Positions 23,447-32,845 of a stretch of 35,208 bases of DNA are shown piece by piece. Made by a program: the position numbers and the translations under genes. The first letter of the stretch is position 1. Every line of letters starts with the position of its first letter. Under the pieces are notes generated by a model. That model was not told the origin of the DNA and made no database searches. It was given only the letters and a program-made list of their open reading frames with translations. Origin of the DNA: Bacteroidales bacterium (GTDB taxonomy: Bacteria > Bacteroidota > Bacteroidia > Bacteroidales > ML635J-15); assembly GCA_016937855.1 (NCBI GenBank), contig JAFGVU010000114.1:1-35208 (forward strand). Reading direction: 5' to 3'.

Positions 23447-26400
23447 TTACATGCTTGCAAGTTTTTTGTAGTAATTATATCTCCATTTAGCATTTTCCTC
23501 AGCAGCTTTGAAAAGAACTTTAGCTTCTTCTGGGAATTCTTTCATCAAAGATGTGTAACGAACTTCTCCGTGTAAGAAATCTTGGAATTTACTCCAATCA
23601 GGTTCTTTACTATCTATAGTAAATGGATTTTTACCTTCGGCTTCTAGCATTGGATTGTATCTCCAGTTTGCCCAATATCCACACTCAACAGCTAACTTTT
23701 CTTCTTCCTGAGTTTTACCCATTCCTGCTCTTAATCCATGGTTAATACATGGAGCATAGGCAATAATTAGTGATGGTCCAGGATAAGCTTCAGCTTCTTT
23801 AATAGCTTTAAAGTATTGATTTTGACTTGAGCCCATAGCAACTTGAGCAACATACACATATCCATAAGTCATTGCCATTGCACCAAGATCTTTTTTGCGG
23901 GTTCTCATTCCTGAAGCAGCAAATTTAGCAACAGCACCAACAGGAGTTGATTTTGAAGCCTGACCTCCGGTATTTGAATAAACTTCGGTATCCATTACTA
24001 AAATGTTAATGTCTTTACCTGAAGCAATTACATGATCAAGACCGCCGTAACCGATATCATATGCCCAGCCGTCGCCACCGAATACCCAAACAGATTTTTT
24101 AATTAAGTAGTGCTTTTTAGCAAGAACCTCTTTAGCGATTGGATCGTCGAGTTTTTCTATTGCTGCAATTAGTTTTGCTGATGCCGTTTCAGATGCTTCG
24201 GCGTTATTCATGCCCGCAAGCCATTCTGTTGCAGCTTCAGCTGCCGCACCTGACCATTTAGCTTCTTTTAGCAACATTGCTATTTTCTCTCTCATTTTTT
24301 CGATACCTGCTGCCATACCAAATCCGTACTCAGCATTGTCTTCGAATAATGAGTTAGCCCAAGCAGGCCCTTTGCCGCTTTTGTATGATTGGCAGTATGG
24401 AGTTGCAGGAGCAGAACCACCATAAATCGAAGAACAACCTGTTGCATTGGCGATTAACATTCTTTCGCCAAATAGTTGTGTGATTGCTTTAATGTATGGA
24501 GTTTCTCCACAACCGGCACATGCACCTGAGAACTCAAATAATGGTTGTGCAAATTGAGAATTTTTAACCGTTTTGTCTTTTTCTAAAACAGTATCTTTGT
24601 ATCCTACTACTTCATCCATAAAGTACCAACGATCAACTTCTTCCATCTGAGTTCCCAGTGGTTTCATTTCAAGGGCTTTGGTTTTTGCAGGACAAACATC
24701 AGCACAATTACCGCAACCTGTACAATCTAAAACACTAACTTGCATTCTAAAATTGTATTCTTTTGTTCCACCAATACCTTTGATAGTTTTTGTGTCTGCC
24801 GGTGCTTTTGCAAGTTCATCGTCTGTCAATAAAAATGGACGAATAGCAGCATGAGGACAGACATAAGAACATTGGTTACACTGAATACAGTTTTCGGCAA
24901 TCCATTCAGGGACATTAACTGCAATACCACGTTTTTCATATTTTGTAGTACCGTTAGGGAATGTACCATCTTCACGACCATTAAAGGTAGAAACCGGTAG
25001 GTCGTCACCTTTTTGTGCATTCATTATGTCGGCAACAGAAGTGATAAATTCAGGAACTTCACGTGTTCTAGCGATTTTAAAACCATCAGATTTGATCTCT
25101 GCCCATTCAGCAGGTACTTCAACTTGTGTAATAAATTCGCCGGCATCAACAGCCTTGTAGTTCATATTTATAACGTCTTCGCCTTTGCTACCATACGACT
25201 TTACGATCATTTTTTTCATTTGTTCAACTGCTTTTTCGTATGGAATTACGTTGGCAATTTTGAAAAATGCAGATTGTAAAATAGTATTTGTTCTGTTTCC
25301 TAAACCAATTTCTTCAGCAATTTGGGTTGCATTGATAATGAAAAACTTAATGTTCTTTTTGGCCAATGTTCTCTTCATGTGGTCGGGAAGTCTCTTTTTA
25401 GTTTCCTCAGCATCCCACAATGAGTTTAATAAGAAATTGCCATTAGGCTTTATACCTGCTAAAATATCATATTGATCAATGTAAGCTGGAACGTGACAAG
25501 CAACGAAATCCGGAGTTGTTACCAAATATGGAGCTCTGATTTGTTTGTCTCCAAAACGTAAGTGAGATGCTGTAAATCCACCTGATTTTTTTGAGTCGTA
25601 GGCGAAATATGCTTGACAATACTTGTCGGTAGTATCTCCGATAATCTTGATGGAGTTTTTATTTGCACCAACAGTACCATCTGAACCAAGACCGTAGAAT
25701 TTACCTTCGAATGTTCCTTTACAAAGAATAGATATATTTTCTTTTATTGGCAAAGATAATTTTGTAACATCGTCTTCGATTCCAACAGTAAAATGATCTT
25801 TTGGAGTAGCTAATTCCAGATTTTCGTAAACCGAAATCATCATAGCAGGAGTTGTATCTTTTGATGATAAACCATAGCGTCCACCAACAACTAAAGGTTT
25901 GTTTGCGTCATTATAGAAAAGCTCTTTTACGTCAAGATATAATGGTTCGCCATTAGCGCCTATTTCTTTTGTTCTATCGAGTACAGCAATTCTTTTTGCC
26001 GATTTTGGTAAAACTTTTCTAAAATATTTTTCTGAGAACGGACGATATAAATGAACAGTAATTAAACCAACTTTTTTGCCTTGGTCGTTAAGGTAATTAA
26101 CAGTTTCAATTAAGGTGTCTGTAATTGATCCCATTGCTACAACAATGTTTTCTGCATCAGAAGCCCCATGATATGTGAATGGATGGTAAACACGACCGGT
26201 AAGATCAGTTATTTTCTGCATATATTCCTCTACAAGATCAGGAATTCCTTCATAGAATTTGTTCGCAGATTCTCTTGATTGGAAATATACGTCAGGATTT
26301 TGAGCTGTACCTCTTGTAACAGGATTGTCAGGATTTAAAGCGTTTTTTCTAAAACTTTCAACAGCATCCCAATCAAGAAGTTTTCCCATATCTTCGTTCT

Positions 26401-26965
26401 CGAAGAATTCTACTTTTTGAATTTCGTGCGATGTTCTAAAACCATCGAAAAAATGCATAAAAGGAACACGACTTTTGATTGCTGCAAGGTGAGCAATAGG
26501 AGCGATGTCCATAATTTGTTGCACAGAACCGGTTGCTAACATCGCAAATCCTGTTTGTCTTGTACTCATAACGTCTGAATGGTCCCCAAAAATAGATAAT
26601 GCTTGTGCTGCTAAAGATCTCGCACTAACATGAAATACGCCTGGTAATAATTCACCCGAAATTTTGTACATGTTTGGAATCATCAACAATAATCCTTGTG
26701 ATGCAGTATAAGTAGATGTTAAAGCACCTGCTTGTAATGACCCATGAACAGCTCCTGCTGCTCCGGCTTCAGATTGCATCTCTTCAACTCGAACTGTTTG
26801 ACCAAAAAGGTTTTTTCTGCCATGAGCAGCCCATTCGTCAACATTCTCAGCCATGTTTGATGATGGTGTAATGGGGTAAATACAAGCCATGTCACTAAAC
26901 ATATATGCAACGTGAGCTGCTGCATGATTACCGTCACATGTAATGAATTTTTTTGTCTTTGTCAT
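23447..26965 (-). CDS. nifJ: Pyruvate:ferredoxin (flavodoxin) oxidoreductase
   Basis: A 1172-residue single-chain enzyme, the normal length, that converts pyruvate and CoA to acetyl-CoA and CO2 while reducing ferredoxin or flavodoxin. The N-terminal domain begins with the YPITPSS motif, and the gamma domain follows. The chain then has two ferredoxin-type 4Fe-4S motifs, CIQCNQCSYVCP (Cys693 first) and CTGCGNCADVCP (Cys748 first), and a C-terminal TPP domain with CAGCGETPY (Cys816) and GDGWAYDIGYGGLDH. All cluster ligands are present. In anaerobes it feeds acetate, hydrogen or anabolic pathways; which applies here is not visible. It is probably monocistronic, with a terminator on each side. Only an imperfect promoter-like box (CAAAATAA at 27069, minus-strand reading) is upstream. 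Confidence 0.97.
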   Translation of the reverse strand: MTKTKKFITCDGNHAAAHVAYMFSDMACIYPITPSSNMAENVDEWAAHGRKNLFGQTVRVEEMQSEAGAAGAVHGSLQAGALTSTYTASQGLLLMIPNMYKISGELLPGVFHVSARSLAAQALSIFGDHSDVMSTRQTGFAMLATGSVQQIMDIAPIAHLAAIKSRVPFMHFFDGFRTSHEIQKVEFFENEDMGKLLDWDAVESFRKNALNPDNPVTRGTAQNPDVYFQSRESANKFYEGIPDLVEEYMQKITDLTGRVYHPFTYHGASDAENIVVAMGSITDTLIETVNYLNDQGKKVGLITVHLYRPFSEKYFRKVLPKSAKRIAVLDRTKEIGANGEPLYLDVKELFYNDANKPLVVGGRYGLSSKDTTPAMMISVYENLELATPKDHFTVGIEDDVTKLSLPIKENISILCKGTFEGKFYGLGSDGTVGANKNSIKIIGDTTDKYCQAYFAYDSKKSGGFTASHLRFGDKQIRAPYLVTTPDFVACHVPAYIDQYDILAGIKPNGNFLLNSLWDAEETKKRLPDHMKRTLAKKNIKFFIINATQIAEEIGLGNRTNTILQSAFFKIANVIPYEKAVEQMKKMIVKSYGSKGEDVINMNYKAVDAGEFITQVEVPAEWAEIKSDGFKIARTREVPEFITSVADIMNAQKGDDLPVSTFNGREDGTFPNGTTKYEKRGIAVNVPEWIAENCIQCNQCSYVCPHAAIRPFLLTDDELAKAPADTKTIKGIGGTKEYNFRMQVSVLDCTGCGNCADVCPAKTKALEMKPLGTQMEEVDRWYFMDEVVGYKDTVLEKDKTVKNSQFAQPLFEFSGACAGCGETPYIKAITQLFGERMLIANATGCSSIYGGSAPATPYCQSYKSGKGPAWANSLFEDNAEYGFGMAAGIEKMREKIAMLLKEAKWSGAAAEAATEWLAGMNNAEASETASAKLIAAIEKLDDPIAKEVLAKKHYLIKKSVWVFGGDGWAYDIGYGGLDHVIASGKDINILVMDTEVYSNTGGQASKSTPVGAVAKFAASGMRTRKKDLGAMAMTYGYVYVAQVAMGSSQNQYFKAIKEAEAYPGPSLIIAYAPCINHGLRAGMGKTQEEEKLAVECGYWANWRYNPMLEAEGKNPFTIDSKEPDWSKFQDFLHGEVRYTSLMKEFPEEAKVLFKAAEENAKWRYNYYKKLASM

Positions 26966-27116
26966 ATTCTTTATTTTTTAATAAAACTACTCGTTATCTA
27001 GTAACTTTTATAAGAGTCGCTAAATTAATATTTTTAATTAATTAAATACCTGATTTTTGTGTGTTTTACAAAATAAAACATAACTTAGAAAGAGTCTAAA
27101 TTGCTGAAAGATTTAA

Positions 27117-27150
27117 AAAAAGAGTCACTTGTTTTAAGCAACTCTTTTTT
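27117..27150 (-). terminator. Intrinsic terminator downstream of rho
   Basis: AGAGT at 27121-27125 pairs with ACTCT at 27142-27146, continued inward after a two-base internal loop by CTT/AAG, with A- and T-tracts outside. It lies 22 bases past the rho stop, between rho and the start region of nifJ. Confidence 0.7.
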
Positions 27151-27167
27151 GTTTTAAATATTTGTTT

Positions 27168-28985
27168 TTACAGACCTTTGTCCATGGTCCATAAAAATTC
27201 TTCGTTAGTAGGCGATTGCATTAGTCTAGCTCTCATAAACTCCATTGCTTCGATTGAGTTCATGTCGGCAAGGAATTCGCGTAATATCCACATACGGTTT
27301 ATTAAATCGCTTTCCATAAGTAAATCTTCGCGTCTTGTACTTGAAGCAACTATGTCAACAGCAGGATATACTCTTCTGTTTGATAGTTTTCTGTCAAGTT
27401 GCAACTCCATATTTCCGGTTCCTTTAAATTCTTCAAAAATTACTTCGTCCATTTTACTTCCGGTTTCGGTAAGTGCAGTGGCAAGTATTGTAAGAGAACC
27501 TCCATTTTCAATATTACGAGCAGCACCAAAGAATCTTTTTGGTTTATGCAGAGCGTTTGAATCGACACCACCTGATAGTACACGACCTGATGCTGGAGCA
27601 ACTGTGTTGTATGCTCTTGCAAGACGAGTTATTGAATCAAGTAGTATAACAACATCGTGACCGCATTCTACCATTCTTTTAGCTCGTTCGAGCACAATGT
27701 TTGATATTTTAACATGACGTTCGGCAGGTTCATCAAAAGTTGAAGCAATAACTTCGGCGTTTACATTTCTAGCCATATCTGTAACCTCTTCAGGGCGCTC
27801 ATCTATAAGCAAAATCATTAAATATACTTCGGGATGATTAGCGGCAATCGCATTTGCAATTTCCTGAAGTAATACTGTTTTACCTGTTTTTGGTTGAGCT
27901 ACAATTAAACCTCTTTGTCCTTTTCCTATCGGTGCAAAAAGATCTACAATTCTTGTCGAAAATGTAGCTTTACCATTTCCGGTAATATTAAATTTTTGAT
28001 CAGGAAATAAAGGTGTTAGATGGTCAAATGGGATTCGGTCGCGCATAATAGCCGGGTCGATTCCATTAATCTTTACAACTTTAATCAGCGGAAAATATTT
28101 TTCTCCTTCTTTTGGTGGTCTGATACTACCTTCAACTGTATCTCCTGTTCTTAGTCCAAATAATTTTATTTGTGATTGAGAAACATAAACATCGTCGGGA
28201 GAATTAAGATAGTGATAATCTGATGATCTTAAAAACCCGTAACCGTCCTGAATAATTTCTAATACTCCTGTAACATTAATAATTCCAGAGAAATCGTAAT
28301 CATCTTTTTTCTGATAATTCTTTTTTTGATCGCTTCGATTTCCGGTGTTTTCCTCTGGTGTATTGTTTTCTTGCTTTTGATTGTTTTTTTCTTCAAACTT
28401 GTTTCTTTTTAAAACAAGTTTTCTTTCAGCTTTTTCATTTTCAATTGCCTGATTTTGCTCAGTAGTGGTTGTTTCTACTGTTTTTTCTTCAGGTTTGATT
28501 AATTCTTGTGTTTTTGGTATTTCTTGTTCCGGAGCTTCTTGTTTCGGAGCTTCTATTTGTTTCTTTTCGTTTTTATAAACTGGTTTGGGAGTATTTTTAA
28601 ACTCTTTCTTTTCCTCTTTTGGCTTTTCAGCACTTTTTTGTTTTATTTCAGCTGCCAATGGTTGCTTAGTTGAATTAGCCTCGGTTTTTTTTGGTTGCTC
28701 CGAAAAAAGGTCAGCTTTTGGTTTCTGCTCGGCAGGTTTAGGATCCGCTGCTTTATTGCCTGCAGTGCTATATGCTTTTTGGATTTTTGCTTTAGTGCGA
28801 GGTCTTCTTTTTTGAGAATTGTCTGATTTGGTTTGCTCGTTAGAGGCTTTTATTGCTTGCAAATCAAGAATTTTATAAATTAATTCCTTTTTTCGGAATG
28901 AATCAACTTTATTAACGCCAAGTTCTTTGGCTATGTCCTTAAGCTCGAGTAATAACTTTGAGGTTAATTCTAAAATATCGTACAT
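27168..28985 (-). CDS. rho: Transcription termination factor Rho with long disordered insertion
   Basis: A 605-residue Rho, about 185 residues longer than the E. coli protein. Residues 1-45 match the N-terminal helical domain. Residues about 48-235 are a low-complexity Lys/Glu/Gln/Pro/Asn/Thr-rich insertion, expected to be disordered. The RNA-binding cold-shock-like domain follows ([15 protein letters not shown], 240-254), then the ATPase domain with Walker A QPKTGKT (364-370), [13 protein letters not shown], the Q-loop-type [12 protein letters not shown] and the R-loop region [21 protein letters not shown]. Rho is a ring-shaped RNA translocase that ends transcription. The insertion is typical of Bacteroidota Rho; the counterpart in Bacteroides thetaiotaomicron was reported to phase-separate. 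The P-loop has QPKT where E. coli has PPKA. Confidence 0.97.
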   Translation of the reverse strand: MYDILELTSKLLLELKDIAKELGVNKVDSFRKKELIYKILDLQAIKASNEQTKSDNSQKRRPRTKAKIQKAYSTAGNKAADPKPAEQKPKADLFSEQPKKTEANSTKQPLAAEIKQKSAEKPKEEKKEFKNTPKPVYKNEKKQIEAPKQEAPEQEIPKTQELIKPEEKTVETTTTEQNQAIENEKAERKLVLKRNKFEEKNNQKQENNTPEENTGNRSDQKKNYQKKDDYDFSGIINVTGVLEIIQDGYGFLRSSDYHYLNSPDDVYVSQSQIKLFGLRTGDTVEGSIRPPKEGEKYFPLIKVVKINGIDPAIMRDRIPFDHLTPLFPDQKFNITGNGKATFSTRIVDLFAPIGKGQRGLIVAQPKTGKTVLLQEIANAIAANHPEVYLMILLIDERPEEVTDMARNVNAEVIASTFDEPAERHVKISNIVLERAKRMVECGHDVVILLDSITRLARAYNTVAPASGRVLSGGVDSNALHKPKRFFGAARNIENGGSLTILATALTETGSKMDEVIFEEFKGTGNMELQLDRKLSNRRVYPAVDIVASSTRREDLLMESDLINRMWILREFLADMNSIEAMEFMRARLMQSPTNEEFLWTMDKGL

Positions 28986-29073
28986 GTTTTTTGTGAAATT
29001 TATTATTGAACATTAAAATTACTGATTTTAAAACCTTCTGTTTGAGAAATGACGAAGGATTAGAAAAACACCA

Positions 29074-29081
29074 CAAAAATA
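29074..29081 (-). promoter_or_regulatory. Candidate -7 box for rho
   Basis: CAAAAATA reads TATTTTTG on the minus strand, matching TAnnTTTG about 90 bases ahead of the rho ATG. The leader would be about 85 bases. The rest of the 255-base gap between rho and the sigma factor gene shows nothing I recognise. Confidence 0.35.
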
Positions 29082-29240
29082 TGAAAAATTTATTTAATCC
29101 AAAAATCTTTTTTTTTATTACAAGATTAGTTATTAACATCTGTTTGTAAAAATAAAAAGATAAAAGTAAAAAAAAGTGTTTTTAAAGCAACCCGTGATGT
29201 TATTATACGTTAAAAATAATAGTGTTAAAATAATAGAGGT

Positions 29241-30110
29241 ATGAGACAGTTAAAAATAACAAAACAGGTTACTAATAGGGATACTCCTGCATTTGAAAAG
29301 TATTTGCAAGAGATAGGACGAAAGGAGATGATTTCGCCTGAAGAGGAAATTGAACTTGCTCGTCGTATTAAAAATGGTGATGAGGTTGCCCTAAATAAGC
29401 TAGTTTCAGCAAATTTACGTTTTGTCGTTTCAGTAGCTAAACAATATCAAAATCAAGGTCTTACCCTTCAAGATTTAGTAAATGAAGGAAATCTAGGACT
29501 AATAAAAGCAGCAAAACGTTTTGATGAAACACGTGGATTTAAGTTTATTTCTTATGCTGTTTGGTGGATTAGACAATCGATTTTACACGCACTTGCTGTG
29601 CAAGGACGTATGGTGAGATTGCCTCTCAATAAAATTGGAATGATTAATAAAATTAATGCAGCTTCATCTAAATTAGAACAGTTATTCGAACGAGAGCCTA
29701 CCACCGAAGAAATTGCCAAAGAAGTAGATGCTGATTTTAACGACATTAAAGACTCGATGAAATCTCAAACTCGATTTTTATCTATGGATGCACCTTTAGG
29801 AAATGATGGTGATGATGATTTTAATCTTTACGATTTACTCGGCATGAAAGATAGTATATCACCAGATAATGAGTTGTTGCAAGAATCACTTGAAATAGAG
29901 ATAGAAAAAACTCTTGATATACTAGGACATCGCGAGGCTCAAATAATTAGACTTTATTATGGCTTAGGGAAATGCGTCCCTAAAACTCTTGAAGAAATTG
30001 GCGAGGAGTATGATTTGACAAGAGAAAGAGTGAGACAATTAAAAGAGGCTGCTATAAGACGATTAAAACAATCAACGAAACATAAGAGGCTTAAATCCTA
30101 TTTATCGTAA
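29241..30110 (+). CDS. rpoD: Primary sigma factor (sigma-70 family, short Bacteroidota type)
   Basis: A 289-residue sigma factor. Region 1.2 is at 15-45 ([20 protein letters not shown]), region 2 at 50-125 with core-binding [12 protein letters not shown] and the -10 recognition stretch [13 protein letters not shown], region 3 at 130-205, and region 4.2 with [20 protein letters not shown] (249-268). Region 1.1 and the large non-conserved insert are missing, as in other Bacteroidota primary sigmas, which recognise the -33 TTG and -7 TAnnTTTG elements seen in this window. GAGGT stands directly before the ATG and is one of few Shine-Dalgarno-like sites here. It is followed by an intrinsic terminator, so it is monocistronic. 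Confidence 0.97.
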   Translation: MRQLKITKQVTNRDTPAFEKYLQEIGRKEMISPEEEIELARRIKNGDEVALNKLVSANLRFVVSVAKQYQNQGLTLQDLVNEGNLGLIKAAKRFDETRGFKFISYAVWWIRQSILHALAVQGRMVRLPLNKIGMINKINAASSKLEQLFEREPTTEEIAKEVDADFNDIKDSMKSQTRFLSMDAPLGNDGDDDFNLYDLLGMKDSISPDNELLQESLEIEIEKTLDILGHREAQIIRLYYGLGKCVPKTLEEIGEEYDLTRERVRQLKEAAIRRLKQSTKHKRLKSYLS

Positions 30111-30134
30111 AAAGTAGTAGGTCAGTTTTGAGGA

Positions 30135-30158
30135 GGAGGCGTTTGCCTCCTTTTTTTT
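30135..30158 (+). terminator. Intrinsic terminator after rpoD
   Basis: GGAGGC (30135-30140) and GCCTCC (30145-30150) flank loop GTTT and are followed by eight T residues. Confidence 0.85.
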
Positions 30159-30321
30159 GAAGGTTCTTTTTAACCTGTATTATGCATAATTCCATCTAAC
30201 ACACGATTAAGCCGACAAAACATTCAAAAAATTTGCATTTGTACTGTAATGTCCAATCGGGGTTAAATTACTATTGTAATACCTTAAGCAATCAAATATT
30301 TTGCATTACAGAAAAAAAACA

Positions 30322-30329
30322 TAATTTTG
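30322..30329 (+). promoter_or_regulatory. -7 promoter box of the gldF operon (TAATTTTG)
   Basis: TAATTTTG matches TAnnTTTG 24 bases before the gldF start at 30353, which supports that start over the ATG at 30233 lying upstream of the box. Confidence 0.6.
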
Positions 30330-30352
30330 CAACATATAATACATCTAGGATT

Positions 30353-31084
30353 ATGATGACACTTTTTTTAAAAGAAATTAAAGAATTCTTTTCTTCAATT
30401 ACCGGTTATCTGGTTGTAATTGTCTTTTTACTTATTAACTCCATGTTTATGTGGATTTTTAGAGGGACTTTTAATGTTTTTGACCTTGGAGTTGCAAATA
30501 TTGATACTCTATTCGTTATTTCCCCTTGGGTGTTTTTATTTTTAGTGCCGGCAATTACAATGAATATGTTTGCAGGAGAGTTGAAGTCTGGAACGATGGA
30601 ACTGTTGTTGACCAGGCCTCTTTCAGAACTTCAGATTATTGGATCAAAATATCTTGCCGCAGTGGCTTTGGTGCTTATTGCTCTTATTCCAACATTGTTT
30701 TATTTGTTTTCTATTCATGCTTTAGCCGACCCTGTAGGAAATGTCGATTTTGGGGCTATTTTTGGTTCTTATATTGGACTGTTTTTTCTAGCTGCTGTTT
30801 ATTCAGCGATTGGGGTGTTTGCAAGTAGCTTCTCTAAAAATGCCGTGATTTCTTTCTTATTGTCAGTTTTACTCTGCTATGTCTTTTTTCTTGGATTTGA
30901 AAATCTTGCATTTCTTGGATTCTCCGGTAAAATATCAGATATCATTATCTCTTTAGGTATAAATGATCATTATCGATCAATTAGCCGTGGGGTTATCGAC
31001 AGTAGAGATATTGTATATTTTTTAAGTGTGATTAGTATTTTTGTTTTTCTCACTAAACTTAGGCTTGAAAGTCGCAAATGGTAG
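30353..31084 (+). CDS. gldF: Gliding-type ABC transporter permease GldF
   Basis: A 243-residue ABC-2 permease with about six membrane segments. LFLKEIKEFFSSITGYLVV begins the chain, NMFAGELKSGTMELLLTRPLS marks the cytoplasmic coupling loop, and the last segments end in LRLESRKW. I chose the start at 30353 (ATGATG; the second may be used), because a promoter-like box lies between it and the longer in-frame ATG at 30233. GldF works with GldG and the ATPase GldA; in Flavobacterium johnsoniae the three are required for gliding. Homologues also occur in non-gliding Bacteroidota, where the role is unknown. gldA is not in the window. gldG overlaps the end by seven bases if its first ATG is used. Confidence 0.92.
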   Translation: MMTLFLKEIKEFFSSITGYLVVIVFLLINSMFMWIFRGTFNVFDLGVANIDTLFVISPWVFLFLVPAITMNMFAGELKSGTMELLLTRPLSELQIIGSKYLAAVALVLIALIPTLFYLFSIHALADPVGNVDFGAIFGSYIGLFFLAAVYSAIGVFASSFSKNAVISFLLSVLLCYVFFLGFENLAFLGFSGKISDIIISLGINDHYRSISRGVIDSRDIVYFLSVISIFVFLTKLRLESRKW

Positions 31085-32838
31085 CAATTATGGAAAAAAA
31101 GATAAAAAAGACACGTCGTATCCTAAGAAAGCAAAATATAATTCAAGCTTTACTTATTTTATTATTAATTGTTGTATTCAACGTATTGTCTTCAATGGTG
31201 TTTTTTAGACTTGACCTTACTAAGGAAAAGCGTTTTACTATAACCCCAATCTCAAAGTCAATTCTAAAAAATCTCGAAGATATCGTTTATATTGAGGTTT
31301 ATCTCGAAAGCGATGATTTGCCTGTTGAGTTGGTCAGATATCGTAAAGTTGTAAAAGAGTTTCTTGATAATTTTTCATCATACTCCAACAAAGTTGAAGT
31401 CGTTTTTAAAAACCCATTTCAGGAAGACGATCCCAATTATAATCAAGAAATGTACTGGCAGTTATATAATAAAGGACTAAATCCAACTTATATAAGTCAG
31501 GCGAACGACGGTGGAAAGTCCGAAAAAATGGTCTTCGCAGCAGCTTTGGTTAAGTATGGTGGTAAAGAGTATCCTGTTAATTTAATTAATAACAACTTAA
31601 CTGCCGGTTCCGATTTTCAAGGGCTTTCCGAAACCGAATTGGAGCGCGATTTTATTCATGCTATTTGGATGCTAACCGGTAGAGAGTTGCAAAAAGTAGC
31701 TTTTTTAGAAGGGCATAAAGAGTTAAGCGAATACGAGACCTATGACATTATGACCTCTCTGTCAAAATATTATCAAATCGATAGAGTTAATATGAATCAG
31801 GCATTAAATGCTTTGGATGAGTATGCTGTTGTTGTAATTGCAAAACCGCAGGCTTATTTTACCGAAAAAGATAAATTTATTATCGACCAATATATAATGC
31901 AAGGAGGAAAAGTGATATGGTTAATAGAATGGATGCATTTTAGTATGGATAGCCTTAGCTCAAAACCATTCGAAATGGCTATGATAAACGACATTAATCT
32001 TGACGATCAATTGTTTAAGTATGGAGTTAGAATAAATCCCGATTTAATTCAAGATTTAAGATGTTTAAATATTCCTGTTTATGTTAATACTATCGACGGG
32101 CAACCACAATTTGAGCCAAAACCTTGGTATTTCTTTCCTGTTATTATTCCGGATACATTACTCGACCATCAACTTTTGCGGAATCTGGAGCCAATGCGTA
32201 CGCATTTTGTAAGTTCAATCGACACTGTGGGGCAGGATCCAAAGATTAAAAAAACAATTTTACTAAGAACATCTCAATATGCTAAATCATTAGTGCATCC
32301 GGTAGAGGTTAACCTCGAAATTATCAGGGACGAACCCGAAATGCCAACTTTTAACAAGCCATTTATGCCTATTGCAGTACTACTCGAAGGAGAATTTACA
32401 TCAAATTATGTTAATCGACTATCTCCCGAGTTAGATAGTAAAGAGTTCGTCTTTATGCCTCAAAGTGTCCCTACTAAAATGATTGTTATTTCCGACGGTG
32501 ATTTTATCAGAAATGAAGTTAAGGTTATGGGAGACAACAAGCAGCCTTATCCTTTAGGTTATGATAAGTATTTTACCGAACAGTTTACTCCAGGAAATAC
32601 TCAGTTTATTCTTAATTGTGTAAATTATTTGTGTGCCGACGAAGACTTGATATCGCTTAGGATGAGAGAAATAAAGGTCAGGACTCTAAATACGAATAAG
32701 CTTAAACAAAGAATGTTAATGTGGGTATATGTTAATTCATTTATCCCTGTTTTGATAATTTTGGTGATTGGTTTGCTTGTTGTTATATTTAGAAGATTTA
32801 AGTACGACAGAAAATTCCTTAATTATAAACTAAAATAA
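31078..32838 (+). CDS. gldG: Gliding-type ABC transporter auxiliary protein GldG
   Basis: A 586-residue protein with an N-terminal membrane helix (about 21-43), a large extracytoplasmic region, and a C-terminal helix (about 550-572) followed by a short basic tail. LTKEKRFTITPISKSILKNL is the typical opening of the GldG/ABC-auxiliary domain, and VAFLEGHKELSEYETYD with GGKVIWLIEWMH are recognisable later stretches. It forms a complex with GldF. The start could be 31078 (overlapping gldF by seven bases) or the ATG at 31090, five bases after its stop. Either way the genes are coupled. The transported substrate is unknown in all systems I know of. Confidence 0.92.
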   Translation: MVAIMEKKIKKTRRILRKQNIIQALLILLLIVVFNVLSSMVFFRLDLTKEKRFTITPISKSILKNLEDIVYIEVYLESDDLPVELVRYRKVVKEFLDNFSSYSNKVEVVFKNPFQEDDPNYNQEMYWQLYNKGLNPTYISQANDGGKSEKMVFAAALVKYGGKEYPVNLINNNLTAGSDFQGLSETELERDFIHAIWMLTGRELQKVAFLEGHKELSEYETYDIMTSLSKYYQIDRVNMNQALNALDEYAVVVIAKPQAYFTEKDKFIIDQYIMQGGKVIWLIEWMHFSMDSLSSKPFEMAMINDINLDDQLFKYGVRINPDLIQDLRCLNIPVYVNTIDGQPQFEPKPWYFFPVIIPDTLLDHQLLRNLEPMRTHFVSSIDTVGQDPKIKKTILLRTSQYAKSLVHPVEVNLEIIRDEPEMPTFNKPFMPIAVLLEGEFTSNYVNRLSPELDSKEFVFMPQSVPTKMIVISDGDFIRNEVKVMGDNKQPYPLGYDKYFTEQFTPGNTQFILNCVNYLCADEDLISLRMREIKVRTLNTNKLKQRMLMWVYVNSFIPVLIILVIGLLVVIFRRFKYDRKFLNYKLK

Positions 32839-32845
32839 TCTAACC

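Noticed and set aside
27178-27660. 160-codon frame opposite rho
   Set aside because: It lies in the most conserved part of Rho and its sequence follows from the complementary coding strand; Ser/Leu-rich with no recognisable domain.
28986-29240. Possible RNA gene or riboswitch between rho and rpoD
   Set aside because: The gap is AT-rich and I could find no cloverleaf, conserved riboswitch core or strong hairpin; only a weak promoter-like match remains.
30233-30352. Upstream start for gldF (40 extra residues)
   Set aside because: A promoter-like box lies within the extension, the extension has no membrane or transporter character, and GldF proteins begin at the MTLFLKE-type N-terminus.
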